Shown: positions 17,195 to 25,445 of the stretch, piece by piece | Layout of the letters: the number at the start of each line of letters is the position of its first letter | How positions within the stretch are numbered: position 1 is the first letter of the stretch | NCBI GenBank assembly: GCA_951813545.1 | Contig: OX638352.1 | Location: forward strand, 2,496,835 to 2,560,834 | Source of the DNA: an uncultured Poribacteria bacterium | GTDB taxonomy: Bacteria; Poribacteria; WGA-4E; WGA-3G | Direction: 5' to 3' | DNA: 64,000 nucleotides | Notes under the pieces: generated by a model | Told to the model about the DNA's origin: nothing | What the model saw: only the letters and a program-made list of their open reading frames with translations | The model's database searches: none | Position numbers and translations under genes: made by a program

Positions 17195-17689
17195 CTGTAT
17201 CTCCTCAATTAACGCCGCGGGTGTACAGAGAGTTGTTGGTCGGTATCCAGCGGTTAGACAAACGTCAGTGATATGCTGCCGTTTGGTTTCATTAACAATA
17301 TGCTTATAGTTCCAAGAAACGAGATACTCAATACTGTGGACCACGGCAATAGCAATATGTTGCGCGTCCGGTAGAAATTGCGGTAGCACCGTACCTTGGT
17401 TGATCAACTTATGTGCAAGAGCAGCAGCCTCGAGTGACAGAGGGAGTGTCCTTAGGTCGTCTAACAATGTAATCCGACGCTCGGCTTCTCTTGGATCGCC
17501 ACGTTCAGCTTCTTCCAAAACTATATCTGAAGTGACAAACTCAAAAGGATCGGAATATTCCTCCCACAGCTGCCGAGTTGCTTGTTGTCGATCAGATACC
17601 GTTACATCGTTACTGGGGCGTGCTACCAGATAGCTGACTACTGTGGTTTCAATATAAACTTTCGGTTTTTCTGCTGCATAGTGTAACAT
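17003..17689 (-). CDS. PIN-domain toxin fused to its probable antitoxin
   Basis: This 228-residue frame holds two parts. Residues 1-160 are a PIN nuclease: KVYIETTVVSYLVARPS places an acidic residue at the first strand (Glu where Asp is common), ASP/GLU residues follow in VLEEAERGD, and LPDAQHIAIAVVHSIEYLVSWN gives the later acidic residue. Such toxins cut RNA. Residues 166-228 resemble the short antitoxin-like proteins normally encoded by a separate downstream gene (DPILEECYRMK...EELYDYLKAVEKKRRAQG). An internal ATG at residue 166 has a strong ribosome site, so the second part may also be made alone. The upstream part is a firm PIN call; the fusion reading is inference. Confidence 0.85.
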   Translation of the reverse strand: MLHYAAEKPKVYIETTVVSYLVARPSNDVTVSDRQQATRQLWEEYSDPFEFVTSDIVLEEAERGDPREAERRITLLDDLRTLPLSLEAAALAHKLINQGTVLPQFLPDAQHIAIAVVHSIEYLVSWNYKHIVNETKRQHITDVCLTAGYRPTTLCTPAALIEEIQMKEHPEPQTDPILEECYRMKAEFAAQFNSIEELYDYLKAVEKKRRAQGKIYIDPPPPPAERST

Positions 17690-17751
17690 AAAAATAGGGA
17701 TTTTGGCAAATCTATTTCCTAAATCGTGAACGTAACGCCCACAACCCTTAC

Positions 17752-19767
17752 TCAGGTGTCAATAGGGGAGATGTAAGGCTTCATATCCCATAATAGAATA
17801 GTGCCATCGTAGCTGCCACTCGCTAATAGGGTGCCATCCGGTGAAAAAGCAAGTGACTGAATATCGGTGGGATGGCTCCAGAAGGTAGCGATATTTTCAC
17901 CGGTAGCAACATCCCACAAACGGATGGACACTTTATCAGTGCCAGTGCCTCCTAACCACGATGCGCCTGAGACCAAATACCGTCCACACGGAGAAAAGGT
18001 TAACGCTTCAGCTCTCCCGCATCCGAATGGCAAACATATCACCATACGGATCTCATAAGTTGTAGTATCCCACAACCGAATTTGCCCCAATACATCGCCT
18101 GCAATCAGGTCGCCATCGGGAGAAAATGCAATTGCTTTTGGGGTACGCTTATCCACCGAACCTTTCTCCAAGTGTCGGAGTATCCTCTGAATTTGGTGAT
18201 CGTTGCCTTTATATTTCATAGCATCTCGGGGGCGGTTTGAGGAGAGTTCAGTAATCTGCTCTCCGCTCTCAATATCCCATAATTGGGCTCTTTTTTCATG
18301 GTGTGTACTCACAAGATGCTTTCCATCCGGTGAAAAAGCAATTGACCAGATCCAATCTGTCTCTTCCGTAAATATTTGGAGTTTGTAGTCGTGTTCCACA
18401 TCCCATAAGCCCAGAACACCATTAGCGTCCGCACTCACCAGCAGGTCGCCTTTCGGAGAAAATGCGACAGCATAAAGGACCGCTTGATGTCCCGTGAGTT
18501 CAGCAGGCGGTGCTTTTGGTTTTCCAAGATCCCACACTCTCACAGTCTTATCATAGGAAGTAGCAGCCAGTTTGTTGCCACAGGGTGAAAAATCAATAGA
18601 GCGGATCGTTTTAAGACCTTCGCACCTGAATGTTGTTTGCAGTTTTAATTCCTGAACGTCCCGCAGATGAATCTCACCTGACCAATATCCTGCAGCCAGC
18701 GTCTGCCCATCCGGTGAGAATTTTACGGAGCCGCACACAGAATCGTGATCCCGGATAGCAGGAGGTTGGGGCGCGGGATCCCCGATGTTCCAAGTTTGAA
18801 ATGTGTCTGTACCGCAGATAACTAACTGCGAACCCGTCTGTGAAAAACAGAATCCCTGAACGATTTCTTTATACGTTAAGGTTGCTATCTTTCTGCTACG
18901 TTCCACATCCCAAACGGTAAGAGTCGTTCCAGAAGCCGTCGCAGCAAGTAAGATGCCGTCAGATGAATAGGTGTACAACACGAATCTTGTCGCTTTTGGC
19001 ATTGATGTGATAATAGGTTGTGGGTCTTTAGTGGTGAGTTTGTCAACTTCCCATTTGTGGAGACCGCCATCCCAATCCACCGAGGTTAGAAACTCGCCGC
19101 ACGGTGAAAAAAGCAGGTAAATCACTAAGGCTGAATGTCCGGTGAGGTGGGCAAGACGTTCACCTGTTTCGATATCCCAGGCTGAAAAGGTATTTTCGGG
19201 GGTTGCACCTATGAGGCTCTTTCCATCTGGAGAAAAGACAAGAGGAATGGCAGGAGGCCGATGGCGGGACTGTAGTTCTTCGTCAACGGTGAACTTTGCG
19301 ATCTGTTCGCCTGTTTCGAGGTACCAGACGTAAACGGCATCGTATCTTCCGCCAGAGGAGGCTAAGCATTGCCCATCGGGTGAAAAAACGAGCTCAGTAA
19401 CTCGGTCAAATCGACCCATCCGTTGCATTTTCGCAAGGCAACGGTGATTCTGCACATCCCAAATTTTAATCCCACCGTCCGAATTGCCAATAGCAAGCAG
19501 CGCACCATCCGATGAAAATTTAAGGGCGGAAATCATCCCACGTTCTGTTTCCCATAGTGCGACAGGTTTCATCGTAGCAAGCTCATACCACCATAGTCCA
19601 ATCTTTGTTCCGACAGCAAGATATTTTCCATCTGGGGAAAATTCAAGCGAACTTCTTATCCCGCGTCCTAATCGGGCAATCGCCCCTTCTGGGAGTGCCC
19701 AGGTGGTGACATTTGTATTATTTATGCCTGTTTCTTGGGGGATTGTCTGTAGGTTTCGATTTTGCAC
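17752..19767 (-). CDS. WD40-repeat protein
   Basis: About 671 residues made almost entirely of WD40 repeats, probably two seven-bladed propellers. Blades repeat FSPDG(K/T)xLxS...(I/V)xLWD many times. The first blade carries the motif WALPEGAIARLGRG...LAVGTKIGLWWYEL, shared with the secreted WD40 protein at 53730-55925. The frame could begin at 19842, but that would overlap hicA; the GTG at 19767 is a better start. No signal peptide is present, unlike the paralogue, so an N-terminal segment may have been lost where hicBA now lies. The function is scaffold-like; partners unknown. Confidence 0.85.
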   Translation of the reverse strand: MQNRNLQTIPQETGINNTNVTTWALPEGAIARLGRGIRSSLEFSPDGKYLAVGTKIGLWWYELATMKPVALWETERGMISALKFSSDGALLAIGNSDGGIKIWDVQNHRCLAKMQRMGRFDRVTELVFSPDGQCLASSGGRYDAVYVWYLETGEQIAKFTVDEELQSRHRPPAIPLVFSPDGKSLIGATPENTFSAWDIETGERLAHLTGHSALVIYLLFSPCGEFLTSVDWDGGLHKWEVDKLTTKDPQPIITSMPKATRFVLYTYSSDGILLAATASGTTLTVWDVERSRKIATLTYKEIVQGFCFSQTGSQLVICGTDTFQTWNIGDPAPQPPAIRDHDSVCGSVKFSPDGQTLAAGYWSGEIHLRDVQELKLQTTFRCEGLKTIRSIDFSPCGNKLAATSYDKTVRVWDLGKPKAPPAELTGHQAVLYAVAFSPKGDLLVSADANGVLGLWDVEHDYKLQIFTEETDWIWSIAFSPDGKHLVSTHHEKRAQLWDIESGEQITELSSNRPRDAMKYKGNDHQIQRILRHLEKGSVDKRTPKAIAFSPDGDLIAGDVLGQIRLWDTTTYEIRMVICLPFGCGRAEALTFSPCGRYLVSGASWLGGTGTDKVSIRLWDVATGENIATFWSHPTDIQSLAFSPDGTLLASGSYDGTILLWDMKPYISPIDT

Positions 19768-19784
19768 TGTATAGTTCCCGTAGT

Positions 19785-20024
19785 TTATATCACTTGATAA
19801 GCTTCCAGAACAGCATCTCTGGAAATTCCTGCCTGGGTACAAATGCGACGCAAAGTTGAGCCTTTGATGCGCCGATGATTCGGCAAAACTAATACACTTC
19901 GACTTCCATCTGGGTTTTCACGTGCCATACAAATATGATTCCGTTCCCGAATTATACGGTATCCTAATCGCTCTAACGCACGAATAACTCTGTTTTTTGG
20001 GGCATCTGTTGGAAAACGCGGCAT
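19785..20024 (-). CDS. hicA: HicA-type mRNA interferase toxin
   Basis: This 79-residue protein has the HicA double-stranded-RNA-binding fold pattern: RVIRALERLGYRIIRERNHICM near the N end, then VLPNHRRIKGSTLRRICTQAGIS. The catalytic His is in RNHICM. HicA blocks translation by cutting mRNA until bound by HicB. I use the ATG at 20024 (three bases after the hicB stop); a TTG at 20027 is also in frame. The order hicB-hicA is the less common arrangement. Confidence 0.85.
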   Translation of the reverse strand: MPRFPTDAPKNRVIRALERLGYRIIRERNHICMARENPDGSRSVLVLPNHRRIKGSTLRRICTQAGISRDAVLEAYQVI

Positions 20025-20027
20025 CAA

Positions 20028-20246
20028 TCAGATACTCACTTCGGTTACGAAAACGTCCAAGGCGGGTTCTTCGGTTTCGAGTTCTTCTTTTCCAAAGGTC
20101 TCAATATAAAACCGAATCGCAGAGGTCACGTCCGCAACACTTTCTTCATAAGTATCGCCTTGTCCTATGACAACACCTTTCAAGCCAAGTGGGTAGGCGA
20201 CATAACCATCAGGATGTTTTTCAATGATAATCTTGAACGGTTGCAT
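20028..20246 (-). CDS. hicB: HicB-type antitoxin
   Basis: This 72-residue protein matches the HicB partial RNase H fold: IIIEKHPDGYVAYPLGLKGVVIGQGDTYEESVADVTSAIRFYIETFG. It has no C-terminal DNA-binding domain, so autoregulation is not obvious. AAGGAG precedes the ATG. It neutralises the HicA protein encoded immediately downstream, which begins three bases after its stop codon. Confidence 0.85.
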   Translation of the reverse strand: MQPFKIIIEKHPDGYVAYPLGLKGVVIGQGDTYEESVADVTSAIRFYIETFGKEELETEEPALDVFVTEVSI

Positions 20247-20277
20247 GCTGTTCTCCTTACTTTTTATGAAAGTTCAT

Positions 20278-21555
20278 CTACTCACTAAACCGCGAGCGCA
20301 ATGCCCACAACCCTTGTCCCGGTTCACTGATATAGAAAAAGCCATCGTCGTTGAACCCATCAACAAGCGTTTCAGGATTGTATTTGGCAAGCACCTCATT
20401 GACTGGTGACCATTCGTAGCCGACCGATTCAATTTCGGCTTGGGTGAGGTGTCCGGTTGCATAGACAACCTTGAAACGTCCTTCGGTACTGCCGTGAATC
20501 AGGTGCGCAGCCGCTGAGAGGTTTTCTTGCAACTCTGGATTTTCCGAGACAGCGTTGAGTGTTGTAGGTGTGCCGCGGTAGCCGTACTTTCGGATGAGGC
20601 GATCGATTTCAGCGTCCTCACCAAACTCACGAAGTCCGGGGGCAATGATAATCAACTCGCCGTCGTCCGCCATCGCCATCCGCGTGCGGTAGATCGCCTT
20701 GTTACCGAGCCATGTGCTTTTGAACTCCCGCGGATCTAAGTAGACGACCACTTTCGATAGCGGTTCATCCAAGAAGGTCATATTAACAGCTCTGCTCAAT
20801 TCGGCAGCAATCTCAAAGGTATGTGCATCGTCGCCGACATAAAGTCCACGCATCACGCGCTCTCCAGAGGCATCGGCATCCATGACACTCATGACGTACA
20901 CAATGCCGAGCTGCTTCAAGTAGTGTGTATGTGCATAATTTAGCACTCTTCTGACAGAAGTATCTGTCCGTCCCATCAACCGTTCCATACCGTCTACAGC
21001 ACCGAGGAAATGCGATTTGTTGATCATCTCAACGCCACCAGCACCGACGAGGACATTCTTAAATCCGTTCGCGATGCCGATGACCTCATGCGGGATCACC
21101 TGTCCGACAGAGATGATAAGTTCATACTCTCCCTCTACAAGACGACGGTTTACGGCAACAGGAATGCTATAATCAAGCTTGCCGCCCGATACCTCTTGCA
21201 CGACCTCAGATGGCACTTCACCGAAGTGGTATAACCCAGTCCGCCAGTGATGGACATGATATGTCGCCTTGGGCAGATCGCCATACATCTCAGCGATCTG
21301 TTCTTCAGTCATTGGTGCATGCGTACCGATAGCAGGTAGGATGTCGAAGGTTGTCCCGTTTGCAGCATCCCAGAACCCATAGAGAATTCGGGTGAGTTCG
21401 CCAGCGTTTGAATGGAGGCGTGTTATATCTGGCGGAATCACCAAGATCTTCTTTGGAATACCACCCAACTTGAAGAGCGCTTCGTGCAGTAAGGCGTATT
21501 TTTCTCCAGTTGTGATAACGGAGCCTTTTCCACCGTGTGCAATGTAAGTTGACAT
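20278..21555 (-). CDS. LarA-like (DUF2088) nickel-pincer racemase family protein
   Basis: This 425-residue protein resembles lactate racemase LarA and its relatives, which use a nickel pincer nucleotide to racemise or epimerise 2-hydroxy acids. Seen: VIPPDITRLHSNAGELTRIL (about residues 40-59, the conserved D-x-T-R-x-x-S/P segment), DILPAIGTHAPMT with the TH-x-P-M motif (about residue 80), and ISVGQVIPHEVIGIANGFKNVLVGAGG (about residues 148-174). The larBCE cofactor genes are not in the window. The length matches the family. The precise hydroxy-acid substrate is unknown. Confidence 0.85.
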   Translation of the reverse strand: MSTYIAHGGKGSVITTGEKYALLHEALFKLGGIPKKILVIPPDITRLHSNAGELTRILYGFWDAANGTTFDILPAIGTHAPMTEEQIAEMYGDLPKATYHVHHWRTGLYHFGEVPSEVVQEVSGGKLDYSIPVAVNRRLVEGEYELIISVGQVIPHEVIGIANGFKNVLVGAGGVEMINKSHFLGAVDGMERLMGRTDTSVRRVLNYAHTHYLKQLGIVYVMSVMDADASGERVMRGLYVGDDAHTFEIAAELSRAVNMTFLDEPLSKVVVYLDPREFKSTWLGNKAIYRTRMAMADDGELIIIAPGLREFGEDAEIDRLIRKYGYRGTPTTLNAVSENPELQENLSAAAHLIHGSTEGRFKVVYATGHLTQAEIESVGYEWSPVNEVLAKYNPETLVDGFNDDGFFYISEPGQGLWALRSRFSE

Positions 21556-21609
21556 AGTGTTAGTCTCGATTGTCTGAAAATAGGAAGAATTATCGGAATA
21601 GCCTCAAAT

Positions 21610-22263
21610 TTACGCTTTACCCTTAGTTACAAAGGTTACACTGAAATCATAAGAGTTGCCAGCAGCGTCTGAGACTTTGCCTCTAATAACATAGGTTGTT
21701 TCGTTGGTGAGCTCTCTACCTTTGACAAGTTCAAGCGTCCCTTTGTTACCTTCGACTTTTCCAAGCCAACCGACATTATTCCCACCTTCGGTTTGAAGTG
21801 TGATGTTTCCAGTTACCTCTTCACCAAACACGATCTCTATCCTTCCATCGCTATTGATGGCTTCGGGATCGACATCCATGTCTCCGTCTTTGACGGTGCC
21901 ACCCGTAATGCCCGGCGCACCGCAGCAAGGCGAGGCAACGGTATAGTGGAGTGTCTGGGTTCCGTCAGCCCACGTAATTGTCAATGGGAGGGGACCAGAA
22001 GTAAAGGGTCCCGCGATAGTCGCAATCTTGCCTACGACGGTGACAACACCAGCGGTTACTATGACATCAGTGGGTGCGTTGTCAAAGGTAACCTTGATAG
22101 TTCCATTCGCGGCAATATCACCGCCCGGCGGGGTTGCACTCACGAAGTTAACTAAGGCAGGTTCATCTGTATCATCGTCACCACCACAGCCAGCAAACAT
22201 TGAAACAGTGAGCAAGCCTATTGGTAATAATACTAAGCTTCTAAACAATTTTGTCATTAGCAT
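21610..22263 (-). CDS. Lipoprotein with bacterial Ig-like domains
   Basis: This 217-residue protein has a lipoprotein signal ending in SMFAGC (Cys at about residue 26), then an acidic GGDDDTDEP linker. The rest reads as two beta-sandwich domains: residues 38-110, and residues 118-215, where DPEAINSDGRIEIVFGEEV...NETTYVIRGKVSDAAGN matches Big_5/SbsA Ig-like domains. It is probably anchored in the outer membrane and involved in surface assembly or binding. It sits alone between the LarA-like gene and a secreted beta-sandwich protein. Confidence 0.75.
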   Translation of the reverse strand: MLMTKLFRSLVLLPIGLLTVSMFAGCGGDDDTDEPALVNFVSATPPGGDIAANGTIKVTFDNAPTDVIVTAGVVTVVGKIATIAGPFTSGPLPLTITWADGTQTLHYTVASPCCGAPGITGGTVKDGDMDVDPEAINSDGRIEIVFGEEVTGNITLQTEGGNNVGWLGKVEGNKGTLELVKGRELTNETTYVIRGKVSDAAGNSYDFSVTFVTKGKA

Positions 22264-22421
22264 TAACTCTACTTAAATTGTAAAGTTTATCAAAATACAC
22301 CCATCGGATAAGGTGTGCTAAAAATTTTCGGTATCATCTACATTTTTCGGAGATCGGATTACTGAAATATTTCCTTAAGCTTCATCTAACCTCGCAAGCA
22401 CTTTTCGTGCCAGAGTTTGAA

Positions 22422-23201
22422 TTAATAAGATCCTTTAATCGTTCCCCATGTCGTGCTTAACTTATCCTGCGGTTCAACGGGTAAAACCAGGTCCTCAACG
22501 GCATCACCGACAAAAATGTTATCAAGATAGACAAGCCCGTAGTGACCGAACTTACCGGTTTTGAAGGTTCCATCTTCACCTTCCGTCGCTGGATCGACTT
22601 TGTCAAACGGCGTTTTGTTGTCCCGCTCTTTCAACTTGAAGGTAAATTCATCACCGGAGAGGACCAATTGTGCCCGATACCAGACTTCGGGTTTATTTTC
22701 CACCATCCCAGCTTGGACCTGCGCCCAACCGCCTTGCCGTTTGTAGAAATGGTAATCTCTACCACCTTGCCGTCGGTCACTCAGATAGAATTTTTCGCCA
22801 TCCTGAAAGCGGAAGACAACACCCATATAGAAATCATCGGGGAACATCATATCCCATTCAGCAACGTAATCGTCCCAGCCTGCGTCACCGAAGACATAGA
22901 TAGAGCCGCCGACATCGTGTCGTGACTGATTAGAGCCCTTGTCGGCGGTCAACAGAACTTTATTACTCGCCTTTTTCGGATCGGCAACAACTTCCGCGGT
23001 TGTGCTTCCGTCGTGTCCGACCTCCCATTTGCCGGGTTCGCTTCCGATCTCATCCTTCTCAAAGTCGTCGTGAAACAGCAGCACTGCTGATGCTTGCATC
23101 GTTATACCGAAGCACAGCAAAGACACAACAATTCTAAGAGCAAGTTTCGTCTTTTGAAAAACTTGGGTGCATTCGAAAAGAGATAAATATCTGAAAAGCA
23201 T
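22422..23201 (-). CDS. Secreted concanavalin-like protein with C-terminal KLSTTWG motif
   Basis: The ATG at 23201, directly behind AGGAGGAG, gives 259 residues; an earlier ATG at 23273 is less likely. A signal peptide ends near MQASA. The body is a beta-sandwich of the LamG / 3-keto-disaccharide hydrolase type (FHDDFEKDEIGSEPGKWEV...VFRFQDGEKFYLSDRR...WYRAQLVLSGDEF...HYGLVYLDNIFVGD). The C-terminus, EPQDKLSTTWGTIK, is closely shared with the LamG protein at 59514-60290. The protein is exported; the C-terminal motif may be a sorting or interaction tag. Catalysis is not evident. Confidence 0.8.
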   Translation of the reverse strand: MLFRYLSLFECTQVFQKTKLALRIVVSLLCFGITMQASAVLLFHDDFEKDEIGSEPGKWEVGHDGSTTAEVVADPKKASNKVLLTADKGSNQSRHDVGGSIYVFGDAGWDDYVAEWDMMFPDDFYMGVVFRFQDGEKFYLSDRRQGGRDYHFYKRQGGWAQVQAGMVENKPEVWYRAQLVLSGDEFTFKLKERDNKTPFDKVDPATEGEDGTFKTGKFGHYGLVYLDNIFVGDAVEDLVLPVEPQDKLSTTWGTIKGSY

Positions 23202-23278
23202 TTTCTCCTCCTGATTGGAGTGGAGCGAGGCTTGAAGCCCTTTTCCGTAACAAGTGGGGACCCTTAACAGCAAAAAAG

Positions 23279-24031
23279 TTACTGTGCCACAACGCTATTT
23301 TTCAGAACGCCGATCCCCTCAATCTCAATCTCAACGACATCACCGGCTTTCAAAGCGGTTGTTGTACCGGGTGTACCCGTAAAGATTGCATCCCCCGGTT
23401 CAAGGGTGATTGCCTGTGAAATGAAGCTTACAACCGTCGTTACTGGGAAAATAAGGTCTGCGGTCGTTTGCTTTTGAACGACTTCGCCGTTGATGCGGGT
23501 TTCCAATTGTGCATCGGTATAGTCAACGTCCGTAGCGATGACGGGACCGATGGGTCCAAAGGTATCGGATGCTTTAGCTCGCCACCACTGCATATCATTG
23601 CTCTGCCACGTGCGTGCACTGACATCGTTGCCGCAGGTTACACCCAGAATGTTGGCAGCGGCTTCTTCCGGTGTCGCTTTCCGAGTCCGTTCCTTCATTA
23701 TGACGACGAGTTCACCCTCTGCGTGGACTTCATCATCGCCATCAGGTAGTTCAATGTTGCCCTCTGGGTCGTTGATACAGGAAGGCGTTTTGATGAAGAT
23801 TTCAGGGTTCTCTGGCTCTGGGGCACCATCTAAATGGCTCCGATAATTCAAACCGACAGCCAACACCTTTGTCGGTGTTGTCGGTGCGAGAAGCTTGACA
23901 TCCGCTAACGCGACGGTCTCGCCTGTCTCGTTATGTTCACCGAACGGGCATCCGGATAGCACGCTCAGACTCTCTCCTGAGACGATGCCATAACCGATTG
24001 TTCCGTTTAATTCATATCGTGCTAACTTCAT
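23279..24031 (-). CDS. Fumarylacetoacetate hydrolase (FAH) family protein
   Basis: This 250-residue protein has the FAH fold: AVGLNYRSHLDGAPEP (about residues 58-73), the metal site HAEGELVVIM (about residues 104-113, E-x-E), a later acidic ligand in GNDVSARTWQ (about residue 134), and IFTGTPGTT (about residue 216). Family members hydrolyse or decarboxylate acylpyruvates, oxaloacetate and sugar-derived keto acids in catabolic routes. With the LarA-like, Gfo/Idh/MocA and Ldh2-type enzymes in this window it fits acid-sugar catabolism, but that is inference. Confidence 0.88.
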   Translation of the reverse strand: MKLARYELNGTIGYGIVSGESLSVLSGCPFGEHNETGETVALADVKLLAPTTPTKVLAVGLNYRSHLDGAPEPENPEIFIKTPSCINDPEGNIELPDGDDEVHAEGELVVIMKERTRKATPEEAAANILGVTCGNDVSARTWQSNDMQWWRAKASDTFGPIGPVIATDVDYTDAQLETRINGEVVQKQTTADLIFPVTTVVSFISQAITLEPGDAIFTGTPGTTTALKAGDVVEIEIEGIGVLKNSVVAQ

Positions 24032-24051
24032 AGTAATCTCCTTTTTTATAA

Positions 24052-24147
24052 GTTGTCAGTCGTCAGCAGTCAGTGGATGCTTGTGGCGGTTGCACTATTT
24101 TTTGCCCTGAATATCTCTTGACTGATAGCCGATAACTAATGGCTATT
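24052..24147. repeat. Family E repeat in the argC upstream gap
   Basis: GTCAGTCGTCAGCAGTCAG on the left and GACTGATAGCCGATAACTAA with GGCTATTAT on the right form an imperfect inverted pair. A further fragment, CGTCAGCCATCAGCAGTG, lies at 24207-24224. Together they fill most of the 307-base gap between the FAH gene and argC; the last 80 bases hold the argC promoter. Confidence 0.55.
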
Positions 24148-24260
24148 ATACCGTGTATCCAGTGGTCTGTCAATTAATTTCTTTGGAATGACTGTCGGAA
24201 ACCGTCAGCCATCAGCAGTGTTGGTATGGTTACATTCCAGTCTTTATATTTCATCCTAAT

Positions 24261-24289
24261 TTGACATTACCCTCAAAATGTGCTAAAAT
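24261..24289 (+). promoter_or_regulatory. Sigma-70 type promoter of argC
   Basis: A perfect TTGACA at 24261-24266 and TAAAAT at 24284-24289 are separated by 17 bases. Transcription should start near 24296, giving a 43-base leader to the argC ATG. No arginine-repressor-like palindrome is obvious. Confidence 0.65.
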
Positions 24290-24338
24290 TCCTGCATGAT
24301 TTGTAGCCTCGAAATAAAAAATACATGGTGAGTTTTAA

Positions 24339-25382
24339 ATGATAAAAATTGGAATCGTTGGGGCATCAGGATATAGTGGCAGCGAACTGTTACGTTTCTT
24401 GGTTAACCACCCTGGTGAATTACAGGTGGCACTCTGCACATCCGAAACCTACGCAGGACAGTGTATCGAGAGTGTCCTTCCGAATCTCCGCGGGTTTCTA
24501 TCTGCTAAATTTGAACCTTTAGACCTTGATTCCCTCAAAGAAAGAGTAGATGCCGTTGTCCTCGCCGTCCCACACAAAGTGGCGATGTCGTTCGTGCCAA
24601 AAATTTTGAAGCAGGGCTTACGCGTCGTGGATTTCAGCGCGGATTATCGGCTTGAGGATGCCGAGACCTACGAAGCGTGGTATCACGTAAAACACACAAG
24701 CACAGCTCTAATACCAAAGGCGGTATATGGTTTACCGGAACGTTATCGCGATTGTATTCGTTCCGCGCAGCTCATCGCGAACCCAGGGTGCTATCCAACG
24801 AGTGCTATACTTGCAGCGATGCCGCTGGTCGCCAACGGCGTAGTGGAATTAGATTCCATCATTGTTGATTCAAAGTCAGGTATCTCTGGTGCCGGTCCGA
24901 AGCCGAGTGAAAATACACACTATGCCAATCGAGCGTCTAATTTTATTGCTTACAATATCGGTGTCCATCGACATACGCCGGAGATTGAACAGGAATTGGG
25001 GGCTGTTGCATCGGAACCGATTCGCGTGACGTTCACACCGCACCTTGTCCCGATGACACGGGGCATTCTCAGCACTGTCTATATGCGCCTCACAGAAGAT
25101 ATGTCGGCGGAAGAAGCCCTTAATTTGTACGCGACGTTTTACGAGAACGAACCCTTTGTTCGAGTACTCCCGCCCGGTACGTACCCACAAACGAAGGCAG
25201 TCCTCGGCAGTAATTACTGCGATGTTGGGCTTGAAGTGGACACGCGGACGCGCCGCATCATCGCAATGGCAGCGATTGATAACCTCGGTAAAGGTGCTGC
25301 AGGGGCGGTCGTGCAGAATCTCAATCTGATGTTCAGCTTCAATGAAACCGATGGGCTGAAGGTGCCGGGGATGATGCCTTAG
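24339..25382 (+). CDS. argC: N-acetyl-gamma-glutamyl-phosphate reductase
   Basis: ArgC reduces N-acetylglutamyl phosphate with NADPH in arginine synthesis. The 347-residue length is normal. GASGYSGSELLR (residues 8-19) is the nucleotide-binding motif, and ANPGCYPTSA contains the catalytic Cys at residue 151. The conserved HRHTPEIEQ segment lies near residue 210, and NLGKGAAGAVVQN near residue 322. No other arg gene is close; instead lpxB and lpxK follow on the same strand. Confidence 0.96.
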   Translation: MIKIGIVGASGYSGSELLRFLVNHPGELQVALCTSETYAGQCIESVLPNLRGFLSAKFEPLDLDSLKERVDAVVLAVPHKVAMSFVPKILKQGLRVVDFSADYRLEDAETYEAWYHVKHTSTALIPKAVYGLPERYRDCIRSAQLIANPGCYPTSAILAAMPLVANGVVELDSIIVDSKSGISGAGPKPSENTHYANRASNFIAYNIGVHRHTPEIEQELGAVASEPIRVTFTPHLVPMTRGILSTVYMRLTEDMSAEEALNLYATFYENEPFVRVLPPGTYPQTKAVLGSNYCDVGLEVDTRTRRIIAMAAIDNLGKGAAGAVVQNLNLMFSFNETDGLKVPGMMP

Positions 25383-25385
25383 AAT

Positions 25386-25418
25386 GGCTGTCAGTCGTCA
25401 GCCGTCGGCAGTCAGTAG
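25386..25418. repeat. Family E repeat fragment between argC and lpxB
   Basis: GGCTGTCAGTCGTCAGCCG followed by TCGGCAGTCAGTAG is a short half-element of the dispersed GTCAGC family. It lies in the 60-base gap between argC and lpxB. Confidence 0.5.
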
Positions 25419-25445
25419 ATTCTTGGGGAGTTACAATATTTGCTG

